Positions 1 to 7,237 of a DNA stretch of 10,673 bases are shown in pieces; the first letter of the stretch is position 1; every line of letters begins with the position of its first letter. This DNA comes from JBBTXJ01 sp038061815 (GTDB taxonomy: Bacteria > Patescibacteriota > Patescibacteriia > Magasanikbacterales > JBBTXJ01): positions 1 through 10,673 of the forward strand of contig JBBTYK010000024.1 in the NCBI GenBank assembly GCA_038061815.1, in the 5' to 3' direction. Made by a program: the position numbers and the translations under genes. The notes under the pieces were generated by a model, which was not told where the DNA came from, did not search any database, and saw only the letters and a list, made by a program, of their open reading frames with translations.

Positions 1-696
1 ACGCACGATGCGGAATACATCGCGCTCCAGCTCACATCGTTTGCGCTTGAAATTCTCCGCGCCGAGGGCGCCGAACCGGACTATCCCATCATGTGGCTTG
101 AAAAAATCTCTTTCCCCACATGGCTCTACCAACGCAACTTTTCCGACCCGTGGAAAGAGGGAAATAGGATTTTATTTGTCGGCGAATTATTGCTTCACGA
201 AAAACGAACCGCCGTGCTGGGCCAGCTCACCAACTGGCTCAATGAAACGGTCAATCAAAAAACCGGCTTTTGGGGAGACGGCGAATTATATCCAGCCATG
301 CTCGGCGCGTATCACCAATATATCTTGTACAAAAAACTAAACCGCCGGCCGCCGTATATTCATACTGCCGTCACCAAAACTCTGGAACTTCAATATCCGG
401 ACGGTCTGTTCCGCCGCTACGGCTACGGCGGCGCGTGTGAAGATATGGACGCCGTGGAAATTTTGAAGCAAGGACATCCGTTCGTTGACGAACGAACACA
501 AAAACGAATACAAAAAGTGTTCAACACCGTCCACGCAAAACTCGCGGCGATGCAGCGTGAAGACGGCGGTTTTGCGTACAATCCATACGTCGCCCTCACG
601 TACAGCGGCATTCCGCTCCTCGCCTGCGCGCGCGGCGAATCAGACATCTTCTCAACATGGTTCCGGCTCAAAACCATCGCGAGAATTATGCTATAA
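1..696 (+). CDS. Partial protein resembling an alpha/alpha-toroid (prenyltransferase/glycoside-hydrolase-like fold), 5' end outside window
   Basis: The reading frame is open from base 1, so only the last 231 residues are present and the true start lies upstream. The protein is soluble-looking and rich in aromatic residues, with helix pairs separated by glycine-rich turns. Examples are a TGFWGDGELYPAMLGAYHQY stretch near visible residues 88-107 and a GYGGACEDMDAVEIL stretch near 141-155. Repeated 'D/G-G-x-F/W' turns of this kind are typical of (alpha/alpha)6 toroids such as prenyltransferase-like or polysaccharide-acting proteins; no catalytic residue can be assigned with confidence. Acidic residues in CEDMD could be functional. 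It is followed directly by envelope genes on the same strand, so a role in surface polysaccharide metabolism is a reasonable inference. The family assignment is tentative; that the gene is real is well supported by length and codon use. Confidence 0.75.
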   Translation, partial: THDAEYIALQLTSFALEILRAEGAEPDYPIMWLEKISFPTWLYQRNFSDPWKEGNRILFVGELLLHEKRTAVLGQLTNWLNETVNQKTGFWGDGELYPAMLGAYHQYILYKKLNRRPPYIHTAVTKTLELQYPDGLFRRYGYGGACEDMDAVEILKQGHPFVDERTQKRIQKVFNTVHAKLAAMQREDGGFAYNPYVALTYSGIPLLACARGESDIFSTWFRLKTIARIML

Positions 697-697
697 T
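692..697 (+). promoter_or_regulatory. Extended -10 promoter for the DUF4012 gene
   Basis: A perfect TATAAT hexamer lies at 692-697 and is preceded by TG plus one base (TGC), the extended -10 pattern that can work without a -35 box. No good -35 hexamer is present 16-18 bases upstream. The element overlaps the last two codons of the upstream gene. Initiation 7-8 bases downstream would fall at about 704-705, on an in-frame GTG. Confidence 0.6.
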
Positions 698-704
698 ACG
701 ATGC

Positions 705-3023
705 GTGAACGTGGAGAATGCACCATTGCTCCGCCCGCGGCGGATTACTATTGCAACTGACGCGACTCAACCGTCGCCGCATGTTATTGATGCCCGCCGA
801 TTGCTCCAGCCGTGGAGCGCCGTAGAGGGGTCCGGTGTCCCCAAGCTAGCCCCCGTTATACCGCACCCGCCGCGCCAGCTCATCCTACGCCGAAACGAAT
901 CAACCGAAGAAGGAGAACGCAACGACCGATTTTCGGTACTGCTCGCGCTCCTCGGTCATCCGCTGCGCTGGTATCGCTATTTCCATGCGGCGCGGCCTGC
1001 TGAACCAGAAACTCCACCAACACCGACAGCGCCTCGTTTCACGCTACCAAAAATTCATCTCCCGCGCTGGCAAACCACGCCAATCACCGCAACGCGCGGC
1101 AAAGCGATTGCTTCGTTCGCGCTCGTGTCGTTCCTGCTCGTGCTACCGTTGCAGTCACTCTCATCTCTTTCGCTCTTCAAAACCAAAACCTCGCTTGACC
1201 AACAACTGGCCGAACTCCAAACGGCGCTTGAGGCGGGCGCCGCGCCGACCTCGCTCGCGCCGTCGCTCTTTCAATTGGTTGAAACATTCCACGACGCCGA
1301 ACAACAACTCGGCGCTGGCGAGGAGCTGGTGAAACTCGCGGCCTTCGCGCCCATCCCGCTCGGAAAATTACAATCAAACGCGGCGCTTTTTGAAGCGGGC
1401 CTCGCCATTTCAAATACCATTACCGCCATCGCTGATACGCTCGCGAATTTTCCCAAAGACGCGCGCACTGCGGACAAAGCGCGCATACTCTTGGAAACCG
1501 TTCGCGCGCTTGAGCCAACCATCGGTGACATAAAAACATCCATCGCGCACATCAATCCGCGCGACGTGCCGGAAGAAGCGCGGCCGCACCTGCCCGGCAT
1601 CGTCAATCTCGTTGCGGCGGTGGAGCGCGACCTCAAAACAGTCGGCGGCGTCACGGAAGCGCTTCTCGCGCTCCTCGGCGCCGATGCACCCGCGCGCTTC
1701 CTCGTGCTGTTCCAAAACGATGAAGAGCTCCGCGCAACCGGCGGATTCATCGGTTCGTTCGGAATCTTGGACATCGCCGACGGTTCACTGAAAAAATTTG
1801 ATGTTTCGCCGAGCGGCTCCTACGCCGTGCAAGGCCAGCTCACCGCATACTTGCGCGCGCCCGAAGCGCTCCAAACCATCAACTCGCGTTTTGAATTTCA
1901 GGACGCAAATTGGTTCCCGGATTTTCCCGCAAGCGCCGAAACCATCATGCGGCTCTACGAACTTTCGCACGGCGCAACGGTTGACGGCGTCATTGCCGTC
2001 AACACCGGCCTCCTCACCGGATTGCTTGATATTCTTGGCCCCATCATTTCCGCCAATAACGCCGCGGTCATCGGGAGCAATACTGTCATCGCACAAATCT
2101 ACCGCGACATTCAAACCAACAAAGCGCGCGGCCTTCCTCCCAAACAGCTCATCGCCGCGCTCGGTCCGTATCTCGCGGGACAGCTCGGCGCCGCCACGCC
2201 GCGCGAATTTATGCAATTTGTCCAGCTCTTCAACACCGCGCGCAACCAAAAAGACATCCTCGTGTACGCCAAAGATGCGGGCGTCGCACAGGCGCTCCAC
2301 ACGCTTGCATGGGACGGCGCGATTGACCAAACTGCGGAACAGGATTATCTGTTCGTGGTGCAGAGCAACATCGGCGGCGGCAAAACCGACACGCGCATCC
2401 AACAAAAAATCATTGAACGCATTGAAATCCAGCCGGACGGGTACGTGCGGAAACAGGTGACGATTACCCGCACGCACACGGGCGCGCCGGCCGTTGACCC
2501 GCCGAACCGAATGTATGCGCGCGTGTATGTCCCGCAAGGAAGCGCGCTCGTTTCGGCAAGCGGATTCATGCCGCCGCCGGAATCCGTTTTTCACGCGCCG
2601 GAAACATGGTACGATGAGCATCCGCTTCTTGAAGCGGAAAAACGCGGCGTATATGATTCAAAAAGCGGCGTGAAAATCTACGAAGAATTCGGTAAAACCG
2701 TGCTCGCCGGATGGCAGTTGACGCCGCCCGGCGAAACCAGTATCATCCAACTCGACTACATCCTCCCGAAACGACTCTTTGATACACGGGTAGTGCGCGG
2801 CGCCGGACTCCTGCGCAAACAGCCATCGTTCTCTTTCTCGGCCGCCGCGATAAAACAGCCGGGGCTCCGCAATACGGAACTCATCACGTCCGTACATCTG
2901 CCCGACGGATGGGAGCCGGTTTGGCTCACCGACACCAATCTTGAACTGGGACAGCGCGTCATCGCACGCCGCAATAATTTCACCGAAGACCAATTCATGG
3001 GCTTCGTCGCCGCACATAAATAA
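705..3023 (+). CDS. DUF4012 family membrane-anchored envelope protein
   Basis: A 772-residue protein (numbered from GTG 705). A proline-rich, presumably cytoplasmic N-terminal region of about 130 residues leads to one membrane segment at about 131-149 (hydrophobic ASFALVSFLLVLPL). An extracytoplasmic helical region follows (about 158-330), and then the DUF4012 domain. Family hallmarks are visible: NDEELRATGGFIGSFG at 338-353, DANWFPDFPASAET at about 400-413, and VDGVIAVNTG at 426-435. DUF4012 proteins are common in Patescibacteria and some Gram-positives, and the domain recalls LytR-CpsA-Psr proteins; the molecular function is not established, and a role in attaching or maturing surface glycopolymers is inference. 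Start choice: GTG 705 sits where transcription from the promoter at 692-697 should begin (leaderless). GTG 711 or TTG 726 are alternatives. ATG 657 would lie upstream of the promoter and inside the preceding gene. The stop is 5 bases before the next gene, with which it is probably cotranscribed. Confidence 0.85.
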   Translation: MNVENAPLLRPRRITIATDATQPSPHVIDARRLLQPWSAVEGSGVPKLAPVIPHPPRQLILRRNESTEEGERNDRFSVLLALLGHPLRWYRYFHAARPAEPETPPTPTAPRFTLPKIHLPRWQTTPITATRGKAIASFALVSFLLVLPLQSLSSLSLFKTKTSLDQQLAELQTALEAGAAPTSLAPSLFQLVETFHDAEQQLGAGEELVKLAAFAPIPLGKLQSNAALFEAGLAISNTITAIADTLANFPKDARTADKARILLETVRALEPTIGDIKTSIAHINPRDVPEEARPHLPGIVNLVAAVERDLKTVGGVTEALLALLGADAPARFLVLFQNDEELRATGGFIGSFGILDIADGSLKKFDVSPSGSYAVQGQLTAYLRAPEALQTINSRFEFQDANWFPDFPASAETIMRLYELSHGATVDGVIAVNTGLLTGLLDILGPIISANNAAVIGSNTVIAQIYRDIQTNKARGLPPKQLIAALGPYLAGQLGAATPREFMQFVQLFNTARNQKDILVYAKDAGVAQALHTLAWDGAIDQTAEQDYLFVVQSNIGGGKTDTRIQQKIIERIEIQPDGYVRKQVTITRTHTGAPAVDPPNRMYARVYVPQGSALVSASGFMPPPESVFHAPETWYDEHPLLEAEKRGVYDSKSGVKIYEEFGKTVLAGWQLTPPGETSIIQLDYILPKRLFDTRVVRGAGLLRKQPSFSFSAAAIKQPGLRNTELITSVHLPDGWEPVWLTDTNLELGQRVIARRNNFTEDQFMGFVAAHK

Positions 3024-3028
3024 CCCCT

Positions 3029-4813
3029 ATGCCAACCTGGCCACGCACGACATCCCACAAAACAGGAGGAAAAACAACTGGTATACACAAGAAGGTGTCA
3101 CAGCGCGAAAAAGCGTTACGCACCATCTATAGCGACGACAACGGCGACATGCCGCCCATGCGCGCGCTTGAACGCCGGCGCGGCAGCGGCCGCGCCGCCG
3201 TCCTCACACTGATTGTTATCCTGCTCGGCATCGCGGGTGTGATTGCGTGGAAACAAAAAGGCGGGCAATTTAATTTCAATCGTCCGCCGAAAGAGCAAAC
3301 CGTCGCGGTCGCCGTAGCGGGCGAAAAAGAAGCTCAACTGCTTTCGCCGTACCAATTCACGGTAAATGTTGACCCGGGCAACACTGCGGTGAAAAACGCG
3401 GCGCTCTCGGTGTTTCTCCCCACGGGTTTTGACCTCACCAACACCGAACCAACATTTACGGAAACGCCCGGCGCGCGCGAACGCGTGTGGCGCATTGCGC
3501 CGGAGGACTTCAAAAAGAACCCGGCCATCAAACTGGAAGGCGTATTTCTTGGAAATCTCAACGAGCAAAAAACCATCCGCGCCGTGCTCACCTACACGCC
3601 GCGCAACTTTGATTCCGAATTCCAAACGAATACCATCCACACGGTTGAACTCAAAACAACACCACTCGCCTTCAACGTCACCGGCCCCGAACAAATCCGC
3701 GGCGGAGAGCCGGTAGTATTCACCGCAAACATCAAAAACAGCGGCAACGAAAAACTCGCCGGCCTCACCATCAAACCGCCAACCGGCAAAACATTCGCCC
3801 TCACCGATGACAAGACGGCATTCACGATTGCGGAACTGGATAAAAACACCCAGCTCTCCCGCGAATTTCACGGCTCATTCGCAAGCGACATGGAAGGTTC
3901 AACGGCGCTTGCATGGACTATCACGATGAGTAAAGAGGGCGCCGAGTACGTCATCGCCGCCGCATCGCCAACCGTCGCCGTAAGCCCCCAGCCGCTCATC
4001 CTCACCATCGCGCTTGATAACAATCCAGAAACGATGAGCCCGGGCGACATTCTGAAGGGAGAGGTGCGCTATCACAACAAAAGCGCCAAAGCCGTTGAGA
4101 AAGCGAAACTCGTGCTTTCCATTGACGCGCCCGCGAAAAAACGCAACAGCATTTTGGAATGGGACCGCATTGAAACCACCGGTTCGCCAGCCGTTGAAGG
4201 CGTACAACAAACTGACACGGTGCGCCGCGGCGTCATCACATGGTCGTACGCCACTATTCCGACATTGGAAACCATCGCGCCGAATCAGTCGGGCATCCTC
4301 TCGTTTTCCATCCCGATTAAAACAAGTGAAAAATTTGATTACACGCCCATCGGCGCGGCCTCCATCGCGCTGTCGTTTGAAGTGCAGGCGGCAGGCGACC
4401 AAACCGCTACCGCCCAGCCCATCACGCTTCCGCTCGCGGCCGACACGCGCATTGCGGCCGGTGCGGTGAAAACGGGGGACGCGGTGACGCTACAATGGAC
4501 GATGAATCACCACTTCCACAATATCAGCGGCGTACAGGTGCAGGCAACGCTCTTCGGAACGATTGAATGGCTGAATCAAACCGACACGAGCGATGGCACT
4601 GTCACATATGACCCCATTCGTCGCGCGGTGACGTGGGATATCCCGGCATTCGCGGCAACGGAGGGAGTCGCAACGGCAAATTTCTCCATCAAAATAAAAT
4701 CGGCTGACCCGACGCAAACCGCGCTCATGAGCGAAACCGCGCTCACCGCAACGGACGACATCCTCGCGCGTTCCATCACACGCAAAGCGACAGAAGTAAA
4801 AATGCCACGATAG
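3029..4813 (+). CDS. Single-pass membrane protein with extracellular beta-sandwich (DUF11/CARDB-like) repeats
   Basis: A 594-residue protein. A basic cytoplasmic tail (about 1-55, ending ALERRRGSGR) precedes one transmembrane helix (about 56-74, AAVLTLIVILLGIAGVIAW). The remaining 520 residues are predicted to be outside the cell and show about four repeats of 110-130 residues at roughly 90-215, 216-325, 326-455 and 456-590. Each has the alternating hydrophobic pattern, the 'PGD/GGEPV ... NSG/NKS' edge turns and the 'P.G..' loops of Ig-like DUF11/CARDB adhesive or structural domains. There is no LPXTG or second membrane span. The gene starts 5 bases after the DUF4012 stop, so the two proteins probably act together at the cell surface, for instance as a scaffold on which DUF4012 works (inference). 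ATG 3029 has no Shine-Dalgarno match; AGGAGG at 3064-3069 lies inside the frame and GTG 3095 downstream is a possible alternative start. Confidence 0.75.
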   Translation: MPTWPRTTSHKTGGKTTGIHKKVSQREKALRTIYSDDNGDMPPMRALERRRGSGRAAVLTLIVILLGIAGVIAWKQKGGQFNFNRPPKEQTVAVAVAGEKEAQLLSPYQFTVNVDPGNTAVKNAALSVFLPTGFDLTNTEPTFTETPGARERVWRIAPEDFKKNPAIKLEGVFLGNLNEQKTIRAVLTYTPRNFDSEFQTNTIHTVELKTTPLAFNVTGPEQIRGGEPVVFTANIKNSGNEKLAGLTIKPPTGKTFALTDDKTAFTIAELDKNTQLSREFHGSFASDMEGSTALAWTITMSKEGAEYVIAAASPTVAVSPQPLILTIALDNNPETMSPGDILKGEVRYHNKSAKAVEKAKLVLSIDAPAKKRNSILEWDRIETTGSPAVEGVQQTDTVRRGVITWSYATIPTLETIAPNQSGILSFSIPIKTSEKFDYTPIGAASIALSFEVQAAGDQTATAQPITLPLAADTRIAAGAVKTGDAVTLQWTMNHHFHNISGVQVQATLFGTIEWLNQTDTSDGTVTYDPIRRAVTWDIPAFAATEGVATANFSIKIKSADPTQTALMSETALTATDDILARSITRKATEVKMPR

Positions 4814-4817
4814 CGTG
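4798..4817 (-). terminator. Possible weak terminator of tRNA-Arg
   Basis: Directly after the tRNA 3' end, the minus strand can form CACG-CTAT-CGTG (4806-4817), followed after GCA by a run of five T (4798-4802). The stem is only 4 bp, so this is a weak candidate. It overlaps the stop codon of the convergent surface-protein gene. Confidence 0.35.
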
Positions 4818-4889
4818 TGCTCCCACGAGGAATCGAACCTCGATCTTGGGATCCGGAATCCCACGCTCTATCCGTTGAACTATGGGAGC
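4818..4889 (-). tRNA. tRNA-Arg (anticodon CCG)
   Basis: A 72-nt cloverleaf folds completely. The acceptor stem pairs GCTCCCA with TGGGAGC (7 perfect bp). The D-arm is GTTC/GAGC. The anticodon stem pairs TGGGA with TCCCA around the loop TTCCGGA, giving anticodon CCG, which reads the arginine codon CGG. The T-arm pairs CGAGG with CCTCG around TTCGATT. The discriminator is A. The 3' CCA is not encoded, so it must be added after transcription. The gene lies 4 bases from the stop codon of the convergent + strand gene. Confidence 0.96.
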
Positions 4890-4900
4890 AATCGAACCAA

Positions 4901-4929
4901 ACTATAACACCAAAACACATTCTACACAA
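4901..4929 (-). promoter_or_regulatory. Promoter of tRNA-Arg
   Basis: On the minus strand a -35-like TTGTGT (4924-4929) is followed after exactly 17 bases by TATAGT (4901-4906), which is preceded by TGT and therefore an extended -10. Initiation about 7 bases further on would be near 4894, five bases before the mature tRNA 5' end at 4889. The -35 box overlaps the end of the FemAB-like gene, so the tRNA can be transcribed on its own. Confidence 0.55.
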
Positions 4930-5978
4930 GATGGCGCACGCGCCGATGGAGGCGAATGAAAAGATACCAAAATCTACACAAGGGAATCTCAAACGTCCCA
5001 GGATACGAAACCATGGCGCCGCCGAATCCTTCTTTGAATCGCGTCACGCTCATCAACGCATGGCTGGTGGCGCCGAACCGCGCCCCCCCCCCCCCCCNNN
5101 NNNNNNNCAAGCGGATGTATAATCTCCCTCTCCACTCGGGGGAGAGGGCTGGGGTGAGGGGGCGGCGCCACTCCTGGGCCTGCGCTTGCTCGGCCCGTGA
5201 GGCACCCCCACAAATCATACCACCGAAACCCGCACTTCTTCGCCCACAACATCGTCATCCAATGCAACAGATACGGCGCCATAACCTCGTGGTCTTTGTC
5301 TGATGACGCGCCGTGGAGATACGTCACTGTATCGCCGTACGAAATGACGATATTCGCCGCGCGTACTTTACCGTTGTACCGCGCGACAAACAGCCGCGCC
5401 TCGCAGCGCGCAGGAACAGGCGCATCGCCCGCGCCCAGCGTTTCAAGCATTTTTTCATAATACGCCGGCGCATGCACAGTAAACCGCTGCCGCTCTTTTG
5501 TTTCCGCAAGCAATTTCAAAAACCGCCGCACACCCCAAACACCACTTGCTTCAGAAACCACCACGCCATGTTTTGCGGCAAGCCGAATGTTATACCGCGT
5601 CTTCTGTTTCATCTGCGCGAGGAGTTGCTCTTCCGATGCCGAAAGGTCAATAATGCGCGTTGTGGATGGATGGTGGTCGCGGACTTTCCGCGCGGCAGAA
5701 TCCATCGGCGCATCCGTGAGCGGCTCAATCCTCATAAACACCGCGCCTCCTTTTCGCGCATGCGCAACAATCTGTTGCCATCCCACATCATCAAAATCAA
5801 CGCGCGCCGCATGCGCGTATCGTAACCCAAACGGCAACTGCACCCACTGGAGCGCCGTCTCGTGGTCACCAACACGCACCCGTTCCACGCGTCGTCCCAC
5901 CGCCTCCTGAAACGCGCCCCACTCGCGCGATTGCAAAAAAGCGCCGCTATACGGCCTGTTGGCCTCGTTCTGCTTCAT
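4922..5978 (-). CDS. FemAB-like peptidoglycan-bridge aminoacyltransferase (GNAT fold), interrupted by a repeat and a scaffold gap
   Basis: Residues 1-258 match the FemAB/FmhB type: FLQSREWGAFQEAVG (14-28), the basic helix MKQKTRYNIRLAAKHGV (123-139), a KERQRFTVHAPAYYEKML segment (161-178), ISYGDTVTYLHGASS (212-226) and the end motif RWYDLWG (252-258). Family members add amino acids from aminoacyl-tRNA to the peptidoglycan peptide at the cytoplasmic membrane face. The C-terminal hallmark SVTRFKEGFGG is also present, but after the gap and in another apparent frame (about 5055-5023). Between them lie a palindromic repeat (about 5120-5160), 10 N and a run of 15 C. Leaving out the N, the span is 1047 bases (a multiple of 3) and both sides are stop-free, so the gene may be intact with an extra loop if the real gap is a multiple of 3. 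ATG 5978 is preceded by a GAGGGTG ribosome-binding match, better than TTG 6008. It overlaps the upstream gene by 32 bases. Confidence 0.85.
5083..5107. other. Run of 15 C followed by a 10-N scaffold gap
   Basis: Fifteen C (5083-5097) run into ten N (5098-5107). The homopolymer at a contig edge is probably partly a sequencing or assembly artefact. The true number of bases here is unknown and decides whether the FemAB-like gene is in frame. Confidence 0.9.
5120..5160. repeat. Palindromic dispersed-type repeat inside the FemAB-like gene
   Basis: CCCTCTCC (5126-5133) and GGAGAGGG (5141-5148) form an 8-bp stem with a 7-base loop, followed by CTGGGGTGAGGG. This 'CCCTCACCCCAGCCCTCTCC' type of sequence occurs as a dispersed intergenic and intragenic repeat in many bacterial genomes (from memory, not searched). 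In the two minus-strand frames it reads as PHPSPLPRVERE or LTPALSPEWRGR, typical peptides of such insertions. It lies in the variable loop between the WYDLWG and RFKEGFGG motifs. Confidence 0.6.
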
Positions 5979-6657
5979 AAGCACCCTCACGCCGAATAAT
6001 ACGCGCAATTTCCTTGAGCGCCTGTTTTGCTTTCAAAATCGCTTCCCGTTGTACGTTATACAAACTCCCCACATACACCACTTCCCGTATCACAGATGCC
6101 GCCTCTCGCTTTACGCCCTCACCGCGCGCGATGGCAACTGACGCAGTTTCCAACGTCTCACTTTCCGCCGCGTGTTCATCTGAACCCAATTCAACGGTGT
6201 GGGCAAGTTCAAGTTTTAATTTCCGGCCGAGCTCAAGCGCCGCATTGCTTGGGTGCTCACCAAGAATATCCTCTATCAAATTAAAATAGTCGTCCGCCAT
6301 TTTTACCTGTCCGTCATGTTTAAAACGTTCCACCACCTCACGCACTTCGCGCACCGCTGCGTTGTCGGCGCCGAGAAGTTCCGCCACATCACGCGCCGCG
6401 GCCTGCAACCGCACGAGCAGCGCTCCATACGCAAGTGACATTTCCGTATCCGTTTTTATTTTCTTTTCCTCGTTGCTGTAATCCGTCTCCAGCGGAAATT
6501 TTACGTTTTCAACCGACAGCTCAAAATCCCGCGCATAATTTTCATATCGCTTCGGTATGGCAACGTCCGGATGCGCCTCGCGCGCTCGTTCGCGCGCCTT
6601 CCGCAGTAATTCCTGGTCTGTATCGGAAGTCTCCGCTCGCTGTTCGTGTGGTTTCAT
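5947..6657 (-). CDS. Unrecognised mostly helical cytoplasmic protein, 236 aa
   Basis: I do not recognise this protein. It is soluble, highly charged and predicted almost wholly alpha-helical, with no signal peptide or membrane span. The N-terminal 30 residues are polar (KPHEQRAETSDTDQELLRKA). The middle holds a long amphipathic region (about 75-165, including AARDVAELLGADNAAVREVREVVERF), and the C-terminal half ends in a basic helix (ILKAKQALKEIARIIRREG). The ATG overlaps the ruvA stop in the ATGA arrangement, so translation is probably coupled. The 3' end overlaps the FemAB-like gene by 32 bases. Its place between ruvA and femAB does not define a role; DNA repair or cell-wall functions are equally possible. 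The codon use is like that of its neighbours, and the gene is very likely real. Confidence 0.8.
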   Translation of the reverse strand: MKPHEQRAETSDTDQELLRKARERAREAHPDVAIPKRYENYARDFELSVENVKFPLETDYSNEEKKIKTDTEMSLAYGALLVRLQAAARDVAELLGADNAAVREVREVVERFKHDGQVKMADDYFNLIEDILGEHPSNAALELGRKLKLELAHTVELGSDEHAAESETLETASVAIARGEGVKREAASVIREVVYVGSLYNVQREAILKAKQALKEIARIIRREGAYEAERGQQAV

Positions 6658-7235
6658 ATATTTTGCAAATAACGCAAGGCGTATTTTAGTTGCATTTCCG
6701 TTCCTCCTTCCTCCGGATTATTCCGGAGCTCGACGAGCGCTTTTTGAATTTCCGGCGTTTTGTACCCCAGCGAGGTAAGCGCCTCCGCCACCTCTTGAAG
6801 CGCCGGCGTGCCCGCGGCGGCAACCGCGCCGGTTTCCTTTTGCATGGCCTCTTTCAATTCCACAATAATGCGGTCCGCAATTTTTCGGCCAATGCCGGAA
6901 ATACTTGTCAAAAACGCAACGTCCTCGCGCGCAACGGCCGTTTTTATTTCCGCCACGGTGCCGAGCGCCATAATATGAATGGCCGTTTTAGGACCCACAC
7001 CGGAAATGCCGATGAGTTTTTCAAAAAAAATAAGCGATGCGCGGTCGCTGAATCCGTACAATTCCTGCGCATCTTCCCGAATATGCAGGTGTGTGTGAAG
7101 CGTCACGCCGGTTCCGTCGTGCAATCCAACCGCAAGCGTTGCCGGCACGCGCACCGCGTACCCAACGCCTCCCGTTTCCACCACCACCAATTCCGGCCCT
7201 CGTTCTACAATCGTGCCGGTAATGCGTGTAATCAT
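6654..7235 (-). CDS. ruvA: Holliday junction branch migration protein RuvA
   Basis: A 193-residue protein, near the usual 190-205. RuvA tetramers bind Holliday junctions and load the RuvB helicase during recombinational repair. Domain I (1-62) is the OB-like fold with VETGGVGYAVRVP, and IREDAQELYGF carries the acidic pin (E54, D55, equivalent to E55/D56 of the E. coli protein). Domain II (about 63-135) has two helix-hairpin-helix motifs, KLIGISGVGPKTAIHIM (73-89) and LTSISGIGRKIADRII (109-124). A linker (about 134-143) leads to domain III, which contacts RuvB (EVAEALTSLGYKTPEIQKAL, 148-167). ATG 7235 lies 2 bases after the stop of the upstream gene, and the TGA overlaps the next start (ATGA). 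No ruvB or ruvC is in the window. Confidence 0.97.
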   Translation of the reverse strand: MITRITGTIVERGPELVVVETGGVGYAVRVPATLAVGLHDGTGVTLHTHLHIREDAQELYGFSDRASLIFFEKLIGISGVGPKTAIHIMALGTVAEIKTAVAREDVAFLTSISGIGRKIADRIIVELKEAMQKETGAVAAAGTPALQEVAEALTSLGYKTPEIQKALVELRNNPEEGGTEMQLKYALRYLQNI

Positions 7236-7237
7236 AG

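Noticed and set aside
657..704. ATG 657 as the start of the DUF4012 gene
   Set aside because: It lies inside the upstream gene and before the TATAAT at 692-697; the extra residues look unlike a protein N-terminus. It stays possible if transcription reads through from upstream.
1785..2621. 278-codon open frame on the minus strand
   Set aside because: It is the antisense shadow of the DUF4012 gene, rich in Arg, Cys and His codons, with no recognisable domain. The same holds for the minus frame at 3116-3871.
3064..3100. AGGAGG at 3064-3069 as the ribosome-binding site of the surface-protein gene
   Set aside because: No ATG, GTG or TTG in frame lies 5-12 bases downstream; the nearest in-frame GTG (3095) is 25 bases away, so ATG 3029 was kept with the GTG noted.
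5979..6008. TTG 6008 as the FemAB-like start
   Set aside because: ATG 5978 has a GAGGGTG site at good spacing and a normal N-terminus for the family.
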